DNA from: CAZKNF01 sp964554105
GTDB taxonomy: Bacteria; Bacteroidota; Rhodothermia; Rhodothermales; VXPQ01
Assembly: GCA_964554105.1 (NCBI GenBank)
Contig: CAZKNF010000068.1
Coordinates: forward strand, 1 to 18,388
Direction of reading: 5' to 3'
Length of the DNA: 18,388 nt
The notes under the pieces: generated by a model
Database searches by the model: none
Told to the model about the DNA's origin: nothing
Seen by the model: only the letters and a program-made list of their open reading frames with translations
Program-made: the position numbers and the translations under genes
Shown here: positions 1 through 6,010 of the stretch, piece by piece
Numbering within the stretch: position 1 is the first letter of the stretch
Layout of the letters: each line of letters starts with the position of its first letter

Positions 1-725
1 GGGCGTTCCTTCACGTGTACCCAACGCATCAGATTCTCCTCGACGCGCGCCTGAACCCCGCCAAGCACCACACTGAGCAGCGTCTGCAGTCCCAGTGCAT
101 TGCGTACACCGCCCGCGAGTACTCCGGCCAGAGCCGCGAGCCGGCGCGGCTTCACCTCGGCCGATGGCTTGAAGCCTGGTGTTCCGATTCCTGCGAGGCA
201 CAATAGCACCCGGGAATCCTCGTCCTGCATACCCGGCCCGTTATTCAAGAGCGGACGATACTTCTTCCACGCCCTGTAAAAATAACTGTAAATACGGCGA
301 TTAAAAATATCCAGGAAATCTCTCAGCGGCTCCGCGTCTGCGAGCTCGGTGCCGATTGCGTCGTAAAAATAGACGGGCAACGGCGACGCGACACCGTAAA
401 GCCCCATGAACGTCACAGTCAGCCGTACTCGCGTTTCCTCCTCATCCAGCCACTCGATTCTGCGGATGTCCGAAGGCGGAAATCTGAGGCCGCTGTGGGG
501 CCGGATCCAGATCCGATCCCCAATTTCTGCGGGAGGCCGCCCCGATTGTGGATCGTCTGACAGCGCGTGTTCCAGGAGCCACACCGACTGGAAGAAATCG
601 AATAGATACCCCTCCTGGAGTAGTCGGCTCATTACATCCTGCCGAACTCCACCCCCGCGGACGTGCTTCATGGCCGTCGACGCCGCGCTCACACCGGCGG
701 CAACTGGCCTTTCTTCGAGTGCCAT
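1..725 (-). CDS. tssG: T6SS baseplate subunit TssG (3' end cut by window edge)
   Basis: TssG is a T6SS baseplate wedge protein that forms a complex with TssF, TssE and TssK. I read the frame by hand from an ATG at 723-725. It stays open to the left edge (about 241 codons), so the C-terminal part of the usual roughly 300-350 residue protein is missing. Family hallmarks are visible: the N-terminal FDFFQSVWLLE segment (about residues 41-51) and the FMGLYGVASPLPVYFYD segment (about 106-122). The chosen start overlaps the end of tssF by 37 bp and has an AGGAAA Shine-Dalgarno-like stretch about 9-10 nt upstream, inside tssF, which suggests coupled translation. A second in-frame ATG at codon 19 is possible but less well placed. 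The N-terminal half is intact, with no frameshift. Confidence 0.95.
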   Translation of the reverse strand, partial: MALEERPVAAGVSAASTAMKHVRGGGVRQDVMSRLLQEGYLFDFFQSVWLLEHALSDDPQSGRPPAEIGDRIWIRPHSGLRFPPSDIRRIEWLDEEETRVRLTVTFMGLYGVASPLPVYFYDAIGTELADAEPLRDFLDIFNRRIYSYFYRAWKKYRPLLNNGPGMQDEDSRVLLCLAGIGTPGFKPSAEVKPRRLAALAGVLAGGVRNALGLQTLLSVVLGGVQARVEENLMRWVHVKER

Positions 726-2431
726 TCGTATCGCTTTCCTGAAGGCATAAGTACGATCGTGACGGCGACGAACGAGTTGATCGTCGCGTATAGAGAGAAA
801 AATTCATTCAGCACGAGGCCGAAAAGACAGACGTCGCCTTCATCCTCAAAGTGGCCCTCTTCCAATTCGAGGACTACCTCGGCACCTCGCAATATAGCGC
901 CTCGGTGGAAGGTCTCTCGGGGTTTCCATTCGACATCTCTCAGACCCTCAAGGCGTCGTTTGTTTGCTTCCGACCCCGTCCACTCGTAGAGGCTGAGCAC
1001 GCCGCGCAGGGCATCCGCATTCGCCACCGACATGCGGTTGAAGGAGAGATGCGAAAGAAACTGCCACAGAGAATTCGGATGCTCATGCACCGGCGGCGGT
1101 ACATCGAGCGTCGGTTGCGTGATGTTTGACGGCTCGACCACGTTTGGGATAGCCGGCGACGGCTCTGTAATCATCCCTTCCTTCAAACGCTCACGAGGCA
1201 GACTGCCGTTCGTGCACGTGAGGTCCAGAGAGAGCGTCTCGACCGGCAGTTGGAGATCCTCGTCGATGTTGCCGCTGACCGCAACGTAGGTCTCGTAGCG
1301 GTCGCTCGCGGCCATGCGCGTCGAGGTCGTATAGGAGCGGCTTTCGGCGCCGTCCCTGCTGAAGGAGAAAAACGGTTCATATTCCCATCGCTTTCCCGTC
1401 CGCTCTTCCATGCCCAGGACCGAATCGACATTGTACACATGCGTGCTCCGACGATATCTGGCGCTTGGGACCACGACATACTCGGAGACGAGATGCTCCA
1501 TCCGGATCGGCTCCGCATCATGCTGGAAGAGATTGACGATGGGTGTACAGAAGAGACGAATATTGTCCTTCCTAAAACGCTTGTTTTCGGGGTACGGCCT
1601 GTCGAAATCGATCTGTACGTCGAAGGTGTCCGTCCCCGACGCCGGCTTCACTCGATCCAGACCGTAAAGGTCGGCGAACCAGAATTTGGGCCGAAAGAGG
1701 AAGTACTCCTGCAGCAGACGAAAGCCGGGGAACGCGTACTTTGAATATGGGACGAGTCCTGCGTCCATCCCGAGCCCGGCCGGCCGGACCCACTCCTGGC
1801 CGGTGAGATCGACGGAGCTTTCGCCCGCCCGGTACGTGACACGGCGCACGTGCCGCGTAAAGAAGAGATGCATCATCGACGCCACCGGCGGCTCGGCATG
1901 GAAGAAGAGGCGCAGCGGGTTTATCTCGAGCTTTTGAAAATCGACGCCTTTCTCCAGCACAAAACGCAGGCTGACACTGGACGCGCCGTCCCGGTCCCAC
2001 TGCAGATCGATCTCTTTCAGTTGCAGCGGCTGCAGGCGAACCGCCTGTGTGGTGGTGAACCGGCACGCTGCTCCTTCTTCTCCGACGGCCTTCGAGCGCA
2101 CTTCGGCACCCTTCTCCACAACCAGTGTCTCTTGAAGCATGCCGGTGCGCGGCTTGATCTCGAGGATCGAGCACGAGGGGAACGGCTTGAGAAAGTGCGG
2201 ATAGAGAAGCTGGAACAGCCCCTCCGTGTACTGAGGCAGCTCGTCATCGAGTCGCTCTCGAATGCGACCGGTCAGAAAGGCGAATCCTTCGAACAGCCTT
2301 TCGACGTACGGGTCTCTATCGGCGACGCTATCGATATTCAGATAGCGCGCCTGTCCCGGATGAGCCTGAGCGAACTCTTTCCCGGCCTCATGCAGGTAGC
2401 GCATTTCTTCTTCGAAGTAGCGCCTGCTCAT
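689..2431 (-). CDS. tssF: T6SS baseplate subunit TssF
   Basis: TssF (VasA/ImpG family) is the main wedge subunit of the T6SS baseplate and binds TssG. The 580-residue length is normal for the family. The N-terminus has the family pattern: RYFEEEMRYLHEAGKEFAQAHP at the start, then DPYVERLFEGFAFLTGRI (about 40-57) and the LPQYTEGLFQLLYPHFLKPFPS block (about 65-86). The C-terminus carries the expected INSFVAVTI segment. It lies 93 bp after tssE and overlaps tssG by 37 bp, as in many T6SS loci. The ATG start is followed immediately by the conserved N-terminal motif, so the start is well supported. No membrane segments or catalytic motifs are expected or seen. Confidence 0.97.
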   Translation of the reverse strand: MSRRYFEEEMRYLHEAGKEFAQAHPGQARYLNIDSVADRDPYVERLFEGFAFLTGRIRERLDDELPQYTEGLFQLLYPHFLKPFPSCSILEIKPRTGMLQETLVVEKGAEVRSKAVGEEGAACRFTTTQAVRLQPLQLKEIDLQWDRDGASSVSLRFVLEKGVDFQKLEINPLRLFFHAEPPVASMMHLFFTRHVRRVTYRAGESSVDLTGQEWVRPAGLGMDAGLVPYSKYAFPGFRLLQEYFLFRPKFWFADLYGLDRVKPASGTDTFDVQIDFDRPYPENKRFRKDNIRLFCTPIVNLFQHDAEPIRMEHLVSEYVVVPSARYRRSTHVYNVDSVLGMEERTGKRWEYEPFFSFSRDGAESRSYTTSTRMAASDRYETYVAVSGNIDEDLQLPVETLSLDLTCTNGSLPRERLKEGMITEPSPAIPNVVEPSNITQPTLDVPPPVHEHPNSLWQFLSHLSFNRMSVANADALRGVLSLYEWTGSEANKRRLEGLRDVEWKPRETFHRGAILRGAEVVLELEEGHFEDEGDVCLFGLVLNEFFSLYATINSFVAVTIVLMPSGKRYEWHSKKGQLPPV

Positions 2432-2498
2432 GCAGCCTCCGTAGATTCGTTACAGACTAAAGTGGACGGAGATTGGGCATCAGAGTCGGTAGGCGACG

Positions 2499-2520
2499 CG
2501 AGTGCAATTTGATGCACTCG
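2499..2520 (-). other. Perfect hairpin just after tssE
   Basis: An 8-bp perfect inverted repeat (CGAGTGCA / TGCACTCG) separated by a 6-nt loop begins 4 nt beyond the tssE stop codon, in the 93-bp gap before tssF. In the tssE-to-tssF transcript it would form a stable stem-loop. No U-tract follows on the minus strand, so it is not a canonical intrinsic terminator. An mRNA-processing, stability or partial-attenuation role is an inference. Confidence 0.6.
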
Positions 2521-2524
2521 TGAT

Positions 2525-2938
2525 CTACCGATGCCGGCTGGCCGGGTTGACGCGGACCTGTTCTGCGAAGGTTGTCTCAAACTGCACGCGCTCCCCTCCA
2601 ACCAGCTCGCCCGTGAGGAGAAAGACGAGTCTACCCCCATGCGGATCAGATGGTTGGTGTATTACCCGTGTCCTCCGCATGCGGGGTTCGTATTTCTCGA
2701 CCGTCTCCCTGATCGCGCCTCGAAAGATCTCGATGGTTTCCGGGGCATCTCTGTAAATCTCGCTGAGATTCGGCAAGCCGTAGTCAGGAAGGTGCGGGAT
2801 CGTCCCCTGTCGACTGTTGAAGAGTCGATTGAGGTTGTCGATTACGCTTCTGATTCGATGTTCGTGCTCCTGCACATCCTCGACCGGCGTCCCGTCGGAG
2901 AAGCAACCACGGAGCACCTCGAAGAGTCCGGTTTGCAT
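2525..2938 (-). CDS. tssE: T6SS baseplate subunit TssE (gp25-like)
   Basis: TssE is the T6SS counterpart of phage T4 gp25 (lysozyme-like fold, no enzymatic role). It sits in the baseplate and seeds sheath polymerisation. The 137-residue protein is the usual size. Visible family features are HRIRSVIDNLNRLFNSRQG (about 27-45), the following DYGLPNL segment (about 52-58), and the C-terminal strand region FETTFAEQVRVNP. The gene starts with ATG 23 bp after hcp and is followed by a hairpin and then tssF. The Shine-Dalgarno sequence upstream is weak, consistent with translation following hcp on a shared transcript. Confidence 0.95.
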   Translation of the reverse strand: MQTGLFEVLRGCFSDGTPVEDVQEHEHRIRSVIDNLNRLFNSRQGTIPHLPDYGLPNLSEIYRDAPETIEIFRGAIRETVEKYEPRMRRTRVIHQPSDPHGGRLVFLLTGELVGGERVQFETTFAEQVRVNPASRHR

Positions 2939-2961
2939 GTGTCAGGTCACGGAATCACAGC

Positions 2962-3450
2962 CTATACGACAGGCGTTTCCCAGTCATCCTCCGCCGTGAT
3001 GCCGCCGTCTTCCCAGGTCCACACAATTTTCTGATACGTGAACGAGATATGCTCCCGAATTTCGTGCGGCATGTTTTCGGGGTACTTATTGTTCAACATT
3101 TCGACACGTATCTCGGCGACACTGGCGTTCACCAGTTCTATCGTATAATACTGCTCCTCTCGTCCCGACCTCGACGGCTTCCAGCACCTCAGCGCCCAAT
3201 CCGTAATATTCTCATTGTTCGTGAGGAGATTCATGAGGAGCGGCGACGCCTTGTCGATCGGCTTTGTCAGTATGATCGGTTTGTGCCGACGCTTTCCGGT
3301 AGGTAAGCCGGACGCTGCGTCGCGCGGACTGCTGATATCGTGACTCCACCCGTAGATTTCCATGCTGTCTTCGCGCCCAGCCTGGGTGACCGATCCTTTG
3401 ATCTCCCCTTGCGTCTCTCCGGTGAGTGTTAGATACCCGTTAAGTGCCAT
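2962..3450 (-). CDS. hcp: Hcp/TssD, T6SS tail-tube protein
   Basis: Hcp forms hexameric rings that stack into the inner tube of the T6SS and is also secreted. It can act as chaperone and carrier for small effectors. The 162 residues begin MALNGYLTLTGETQGEIKGS and contain the SPRDAASGLPTGKRRHKPI block (about 41-59), the KPIDKASPLLMNLLTNNENI stretch (about 63-82) and a C-terminal ISFTYQKIVWTWEDGGITAEDDWE region. All are typical of the Hcp family. The start ATG is preceded by GAGGT at good spacing. It lies between tssC and tssE in the standard sheath/tube order. No C-terminal toxin extension is present. Confidence 0.98.
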   Translation of the reverse strand: MALNGYLTLTGETQGEIKGSVTQAGREDSMEIYGWSHDISSPRDAASGLPTGKRRHKPIILTKPIDKASPLLMNLLTNNENITDWALRCWKPSRSGREEQYYTIELVNASVAEIRVEMLNNKYPENMPHEIREHISFTYQKIVWTWEDGGITAEDDWETPVV

Positions 3451-3482
3451 AATGCGATACCTCGATTACAGGTGAAGGATGG

Positions 3483-3495
3483 ATGAACGGTTCAT
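3483..3495. repeat. Short inverted repeat upstream of hcp
   Basis: ATGAAC-G-GTTCAT is a perfect 6-bp inverted repeat around one central base, lying 33-45 bp before the hcp start codon in the 78-bp tssC-hcp gap. Its compact two-fold symmetry resembles a protein-binding half-site pair more than an RNA hairpin, since the loop would be too small. The function is unknown. Confidence 0.4.
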
Positions 3496-3528
3496 TATTG
3501 TGCACTTCCCGAACGAATCGGACACTTG

Positions 3529-5052
3529 TCATTTGCCTTTCGGCATCTTCCCGACCATCTGAAGCGAGATGTCCATTCCCTCCACCTGGAAATGCGGTTG
3601 GAACATCATCGCCACTTTATAGAAGCCGGGGTTTTCTTCGATTTCGTCGACGGTCACCTGACCCGCTCGGAGCGGATAGCGTGCGATGATGCTCTCCGAC
3701 GGATTCGGCGTCTCGGTTACGAGGCCTTTCAGCCATCTATTCAGCTCGCCCTCGATTCTTGTTTTGTCCTTGGTCGAGCCGATGTTCTCGCGTTGGAGCA
3801 CCTTCAGGTAGTGGGCCAGGCGGGAGGCCAGAAGGATGTACGGCAGACGAGAATTCACTCGGCTGTTCGCTGTAGCGGCAGGATCGTCGAAGACGACCGG
3901 TTTTTGGGCCGAATTCGCCGAGAAAAAGGACGCGAAGTCCTTCCCTTGATAGTGCACGAGCGGGATGAACCCTAGATTGGCGGTTTCGAACTCGCGCGTC
4001 TCGTCGATGGCGATCTCGGTCGGAATCTTCATTTCCTTGCCACGACCCGCGTCATAGAGGTGGACCGGCATGCCGTCGACCTTGCCGCCGGACTGCGGTC
4101 CACGGATCTGAACGCACCAGCCGTCCTGTGCGAATGCGCGCGTCATGTTCGCCGCGAAAGAAAAGGCCGTGTTGCCCCAGAGATACTTCTCCTGGTCTTC
4201 GCCCTGTACGTTTTCCGCGTAGTTGAAACCTTTGGTCGGAGCCGTGTCCGGGCCGTACGGAACGCGCAGTAGAAAACGCGGGAACGTCAGGCCGACGTAG
4301 CGAGCGTCTTCCGATTCCCGGAATGCGTTCCACTTGACGAAATCCGTCGTCTCCATGTAGGCTGAGAGATCCGGTATCTTCTTCCAATCCTCGATGGAAT
4401 CTTTCTTAAAGAATTTCGCGCCTACGGAGCTGATGAAGGGGCAGTGCGATGCGGAGGCCACCTTCGAGATATCCGTCAGGAGGGAGACATCCTGTGCCGA
4501 CGAGTCGAACTCGTAATTGCCGATCATCACGCTGTACGGATCGGCGCCTGCCTGGTCGTAGGCACTGCTGTATACGTGGCCGTACAGCGCCGACTGAATC
4601 ATTTCGGGCGCATCTTCGAACGACTCGCGCAGGGTGTCTTTGGAGACATCGAGGATTTCGATGCGGTTATTCTTACGAAAGTCGGTTCGGTCGACCAGAA
4701 ATTTCAGACCTCTCCAGGACGACTCAAGTTTCTGGAACTGCGGATGGTGCATCACCTCATCGAGTTGCGCACTAATCGTCTGGTCCAGGTCGGCGATCAT
4801 CGCATCGAGCAGGTGTTTATCGAGCCGCTCCACCGGCTGATCGCGCCTTCCGATGGCATCGATGAAGACGCTTAATGCCGCCGCCATCATGCCGTTCGGA
4901 GAGGCCACGGCCGCCTCGGTATCCTTAAAGCTGTTGACGTCGACCGCTTCGTCGGGCGGCGCCAGGGATACCTTATCGAAAATGCTGTCGAGCAGGTTCT
5001 TCTCTTCGACTTCCGCCGCTGCTTGCTGGCTTTCTAATTTCGGATCCGCCAT
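3529..5052 (-). CDS. tssC: T6SS contractile sheath large subunit TssC
   Basis: TssC (VipB/EvpB/ImpC family) forms, with TssB, the contractile sheath whose contraction drives the Hcp tube outward. After firing, the sheath is dismantled by ClpV, which in Vibrio recognises the N-terminal region of this subunit. The 507-residue length is standard. Family segments visible include HPQFQKLESSWRGLKFLVDR (about 102-121), YSVMIGNYEFD (about 173-183), the APTKGFNYAE stretch and the long NSRLPYILLASRLAHYLKV region near the C-terminal third. It begins with ATG 45 bp after tssB and is followed 78 bp later by hcp. No internal stop or frameshift is seen. Confidence 0.98.
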   Translation of the reverse strand: MADPKLESQQAAAEVEEKNLLDSIFDKVSLAPPDEAVDVNSFKDTEAAVASPNGMMAAALSVFIDAIGRRDQPVERLDKHLLDAMIADLDQTISAQLDEVMHHPQFQKLESSWRGLKFLVDRTDFRKNNRIEILDVSKDTLRESFEDAPEMIQSALYGHVYSSAYDQAGADPYSVMIGNYEFDSSAQDVSLLTDISKVASASHCPFISSVGAKFFKKDSIEDWKKIPDLSAYMETTDFVKWNAFRESEDARYVGLTFPRFLLRVPYGPDTAPTKGFNYAENVQGEDQEKYLWGNTAFSFAANMTRAFAQDGWCVQIRGPQSGGKVDGMPVHLYDAGRGKEMKIPTEIAIDETREFETANLGFIPLVHYQGKDFASFFSANSAQKPVVFDDPAATANSRVNSRLPYILLASRLAHYLKVLQRENIGSTKDKTRIEGELNRWLKGLVTETPNPSESIIARYPLRAGQVTVDEIEENPGFYKVAMMFQPHFQVEGMDISLQMVGKMPKGK

Positions 5053-5097
5053 TTCTTCACACTCGCTAATTGGATTTCACAGACATGTGCCGTCTTC

Positions 5098-5616
5098 TCA
5101 AGAAGCTGATTCGCCATCCTGTTCGTCTGCGGGCACAATCTTTTTCAGCTCTTCGTTGAACTGCTTGAGCGCCTCGGGGTCTTTGACGATTTTCTCCAGC
5201 CCTTTCCGGAAATCGGCTACGCTGATGAGGCGATTGCGAAGATCCTGCAGAAGATTGCGCGTGGCCAGCAGCTTCTGCAACTGCGGCACCTGCTTGGCAA
5301 CCCGGTCGGGATCGAAATCCGCCATTTCATTGATCTTCAAGTCAACTTTCATCTCCTCGTCACCACCACGAAGCTTATCCGCCACGTTCAGATCCATTTC
5401 GATGTTCTGAGATCTGAGCACATCCTCGAAGTTGTCCTTGTTAATATTGATTTTCTCTCGATCCTCCAACGGCACTCCCGATTCTCTTCCGGAGAAATCA
5501 CCCGCAACGAGGGAACGCAGTGGCAACTCCACTTTCTTCTGTGCATCGCCCTTGACGAGGTCGAGATAGAGATTGATGCGAGCAGGTGGTTTCTCTTTCT
5601 GAAAGCTCTGTGCCAT
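5098..5616 (-). CDS. tssB: T6SS contractile sheath small subunit TssB
   Basis: TssB (VipA/ImpB family) pairs with TssC to build the contractile sheath. The 172-residue protein has the family N-terminus: ARINLYLDLVKGDAQKKVELPLRSLVAGDFSG at about residues 12-43. The central INKDNFEDVLRSQNIEMDLNV segment (about 59-79) and a helical, charged C-terminal half that pairs with TssC are also present. The ATG is preceded by a very strong AAAGGAGG Shine-Dalgarno sequence 7 nt upstream, which fixes the start and predicts high expression, as expected for a sheath protein. It is the first gene of the tssB-C-hcp-E-F-G block and follows a 394-bp intergenic region. Confidence 0.98.
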   Translation of the reverse strand: MAQSFQKEKPPARINLYLDLVKGDAQKKVELPLRSLVAGDFSGRESGVPLEDREKININKDNFEDVLRSQNIEMDLNVADKLRGGDEEMKVDLKINEMADFDPDRVAKQVPQLQKLLATRNLLQDLRNRLISVADFRKGLEKIVKDPEALKQFNEELKKIVPADEQDGESAS

Positions 5617-5623
5617 TACGCTG

Positions 5624-5631
5624 CCTCCTTT
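5624..5631 (-). promoter_or_regulatory. Strong Shine-Dalgarno sequence of tssB
   Basis: AAAGGAGG lies 7 nt before the tssB ATG. It is the best ribosome binding site in the window, fixes the tssB start, and suggests that sheath protein is made at a high rate. Confidence 0.85.
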
Positions 5632-5639
5632 ACGTGACC

Positions 5640-5665
5640 TATATACTTACTTTATATATACTTAC
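5640..5665. repeat. 11-bp direct repeat upstream of tssB
   Basis: TATATACTTAC occurs exactly twice (5640-5650 and 5655-5665), 15 bp apart start to start, 24-49 bp before the tssB start codon. Read on the minus strand this region contains TATAAA and TATATA hexamers that could serve as a -10 box, so the repeat may be an operator overlapping a promoter or simply an AT-rich melting region. Confidence 0.5.
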
Positions 5666-5684
5666 AATCCGCTTATTTATGCTT

Positions 5685-5717
5685 GTCTGCACGTGGTACG
5701 TTGCACGATGCGCAGAC
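5685..5717. repeat. Inverted repeat upstream of tssB
   Basis: GTCTGC (5685-5690) and GCAGAC (5712-5717) form a 6-bp inverted repeat, with a second nested pair CGTG/CACG inside. The unequal spacers make the hairpin imperfect. It lies 69-101 bp before the tssB start and overlaps a sigma-54-like motif, so a regulatory role is plausible but unproven. Confidence 0.35.
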
Positions 5718-5726
5718 GATGTTCCA
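5712..5726 (-). promoter_or_regulatory. Possible sigma-54-type promoter (GG-N10-GC)
   Basis: TGGAACATCGTCTGC on the minus strand has the invariant GG and GC dinucleotides at the required 10-nt separation. It resembles the TGGCAC-N5-TTGC consensus, with mismatches at C of the -24 element and the first T of the -12 element. Transcription would start near 5700, giving a leader of about 85 nt to tssB. Sigma-54 control of hcp/tssB operons is known in several T6SS bacteria. The match is imperfect and could be chance. Confidence 0.3.
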
Positions 5727-5793
5727 GAATCCTACACAATCTGACGTTACGTTCCAGGACGAGAGCCGCCGAGATTGTTTATCGGTTAGTGGG

Positions 5794-5822
5794 TCAACCA
5801 AAAACAAACATCAACCAAAAAC
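5794..5822. repeat. 12-bp direct repeat, possible activator site
   Basis: TCAACCAAAAAC occurs exactly twice (5794-5805 and 5811-5822), 17 bp apart start to start, followed by a short G-rich run. The pair lies about 95-120 bp upstream of the start site implied by the sigma-54-like motif, a distance typical of enhancer-type activator sites. Binding by any protein is an inference. Confidence 0.45.
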
Positions 5823-5892
5823 CAACAGGGGGGTGGGTAGATGGTGACGGATCTGTAAAGTACTAGGACATGGAAGCTTAGTCAACCGTCAT

Positions 5893-5934
5893 CATGCTCC
5901 GGAAGCCATTATATCTGGTAAGACTTCGAGCATG
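5893..5934 (-). promoter_or_regulatory. Imperfect palindrome centred near a TATAAT box
   Basis: CATGCTC and GAGCATG (7-bp perfect arms at 5893-5899 and 5928-5934) enclose nested GAAG/CTTC and CCA/TGG pairs. Near the centre, 5908-5913 reads TATAAT on the minus strand, a perfect -10 consensus, but no good -35 hexamer stands 16-18 bp upstream. It could be a promoter embedded in an operator, or an RNA stem-loop in the tssA 3' region. No U-tract follows, so it is not a standard terminator. Confidence 0.4.
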
Positions 5935-6010
5935 TTTATGAGTGATCGAGTCCACGTTTCGGAATGTGGATTCTGACGTGAGGCGTCGTTCCCTTCGGTT
6001 GCTCAATGCA

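Larger units (their letters stand above)
5617..6010 (-). promoter_or_regulatory. Intergenic control region between tssA and tssB
   Basis: This 394-bp gap is the longest in the cluster and is clearly AT-richer than the genes around it. No convincing coding frame is present. From the tssB side outward it holds a strong ribosome binding site, an 11-bp direct repeat, an inverted repeat overlapping a GG-N10-GC motif, a 12-bp direct repeat next to a G-run, and an imperfect palindrome with a perfect TATAAT box near its centre. It most likely carries the promoter(s) of the sheath/tube/baseplate operon. Which element is used cannot be decided by eye. Confidence 0.6.

Noticed and set aside
1..725. tssG as a pseudogene
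   Set aside because: Hand translation gives an uninterrupted frame with conserved motifs from 725 to the window edge; it is only cut by the window.
1850..2512. Open frame of 220 codons on the plus strand opposite tssF
   Set aside because: It mirrors tssF codons, shows no family features and lacks a ribosome binding site.
2499..2520. Rho-independent terminator after tssE
   Set aside because: The stem is perfect but a GC-rich stretch rather than a U-run follows it on the transcribed strand.
5893..5934. Intrinsic terminator of the tssA transcript
   Set aside because: The stem is interrupted and no U-tract follows on the minus strand.
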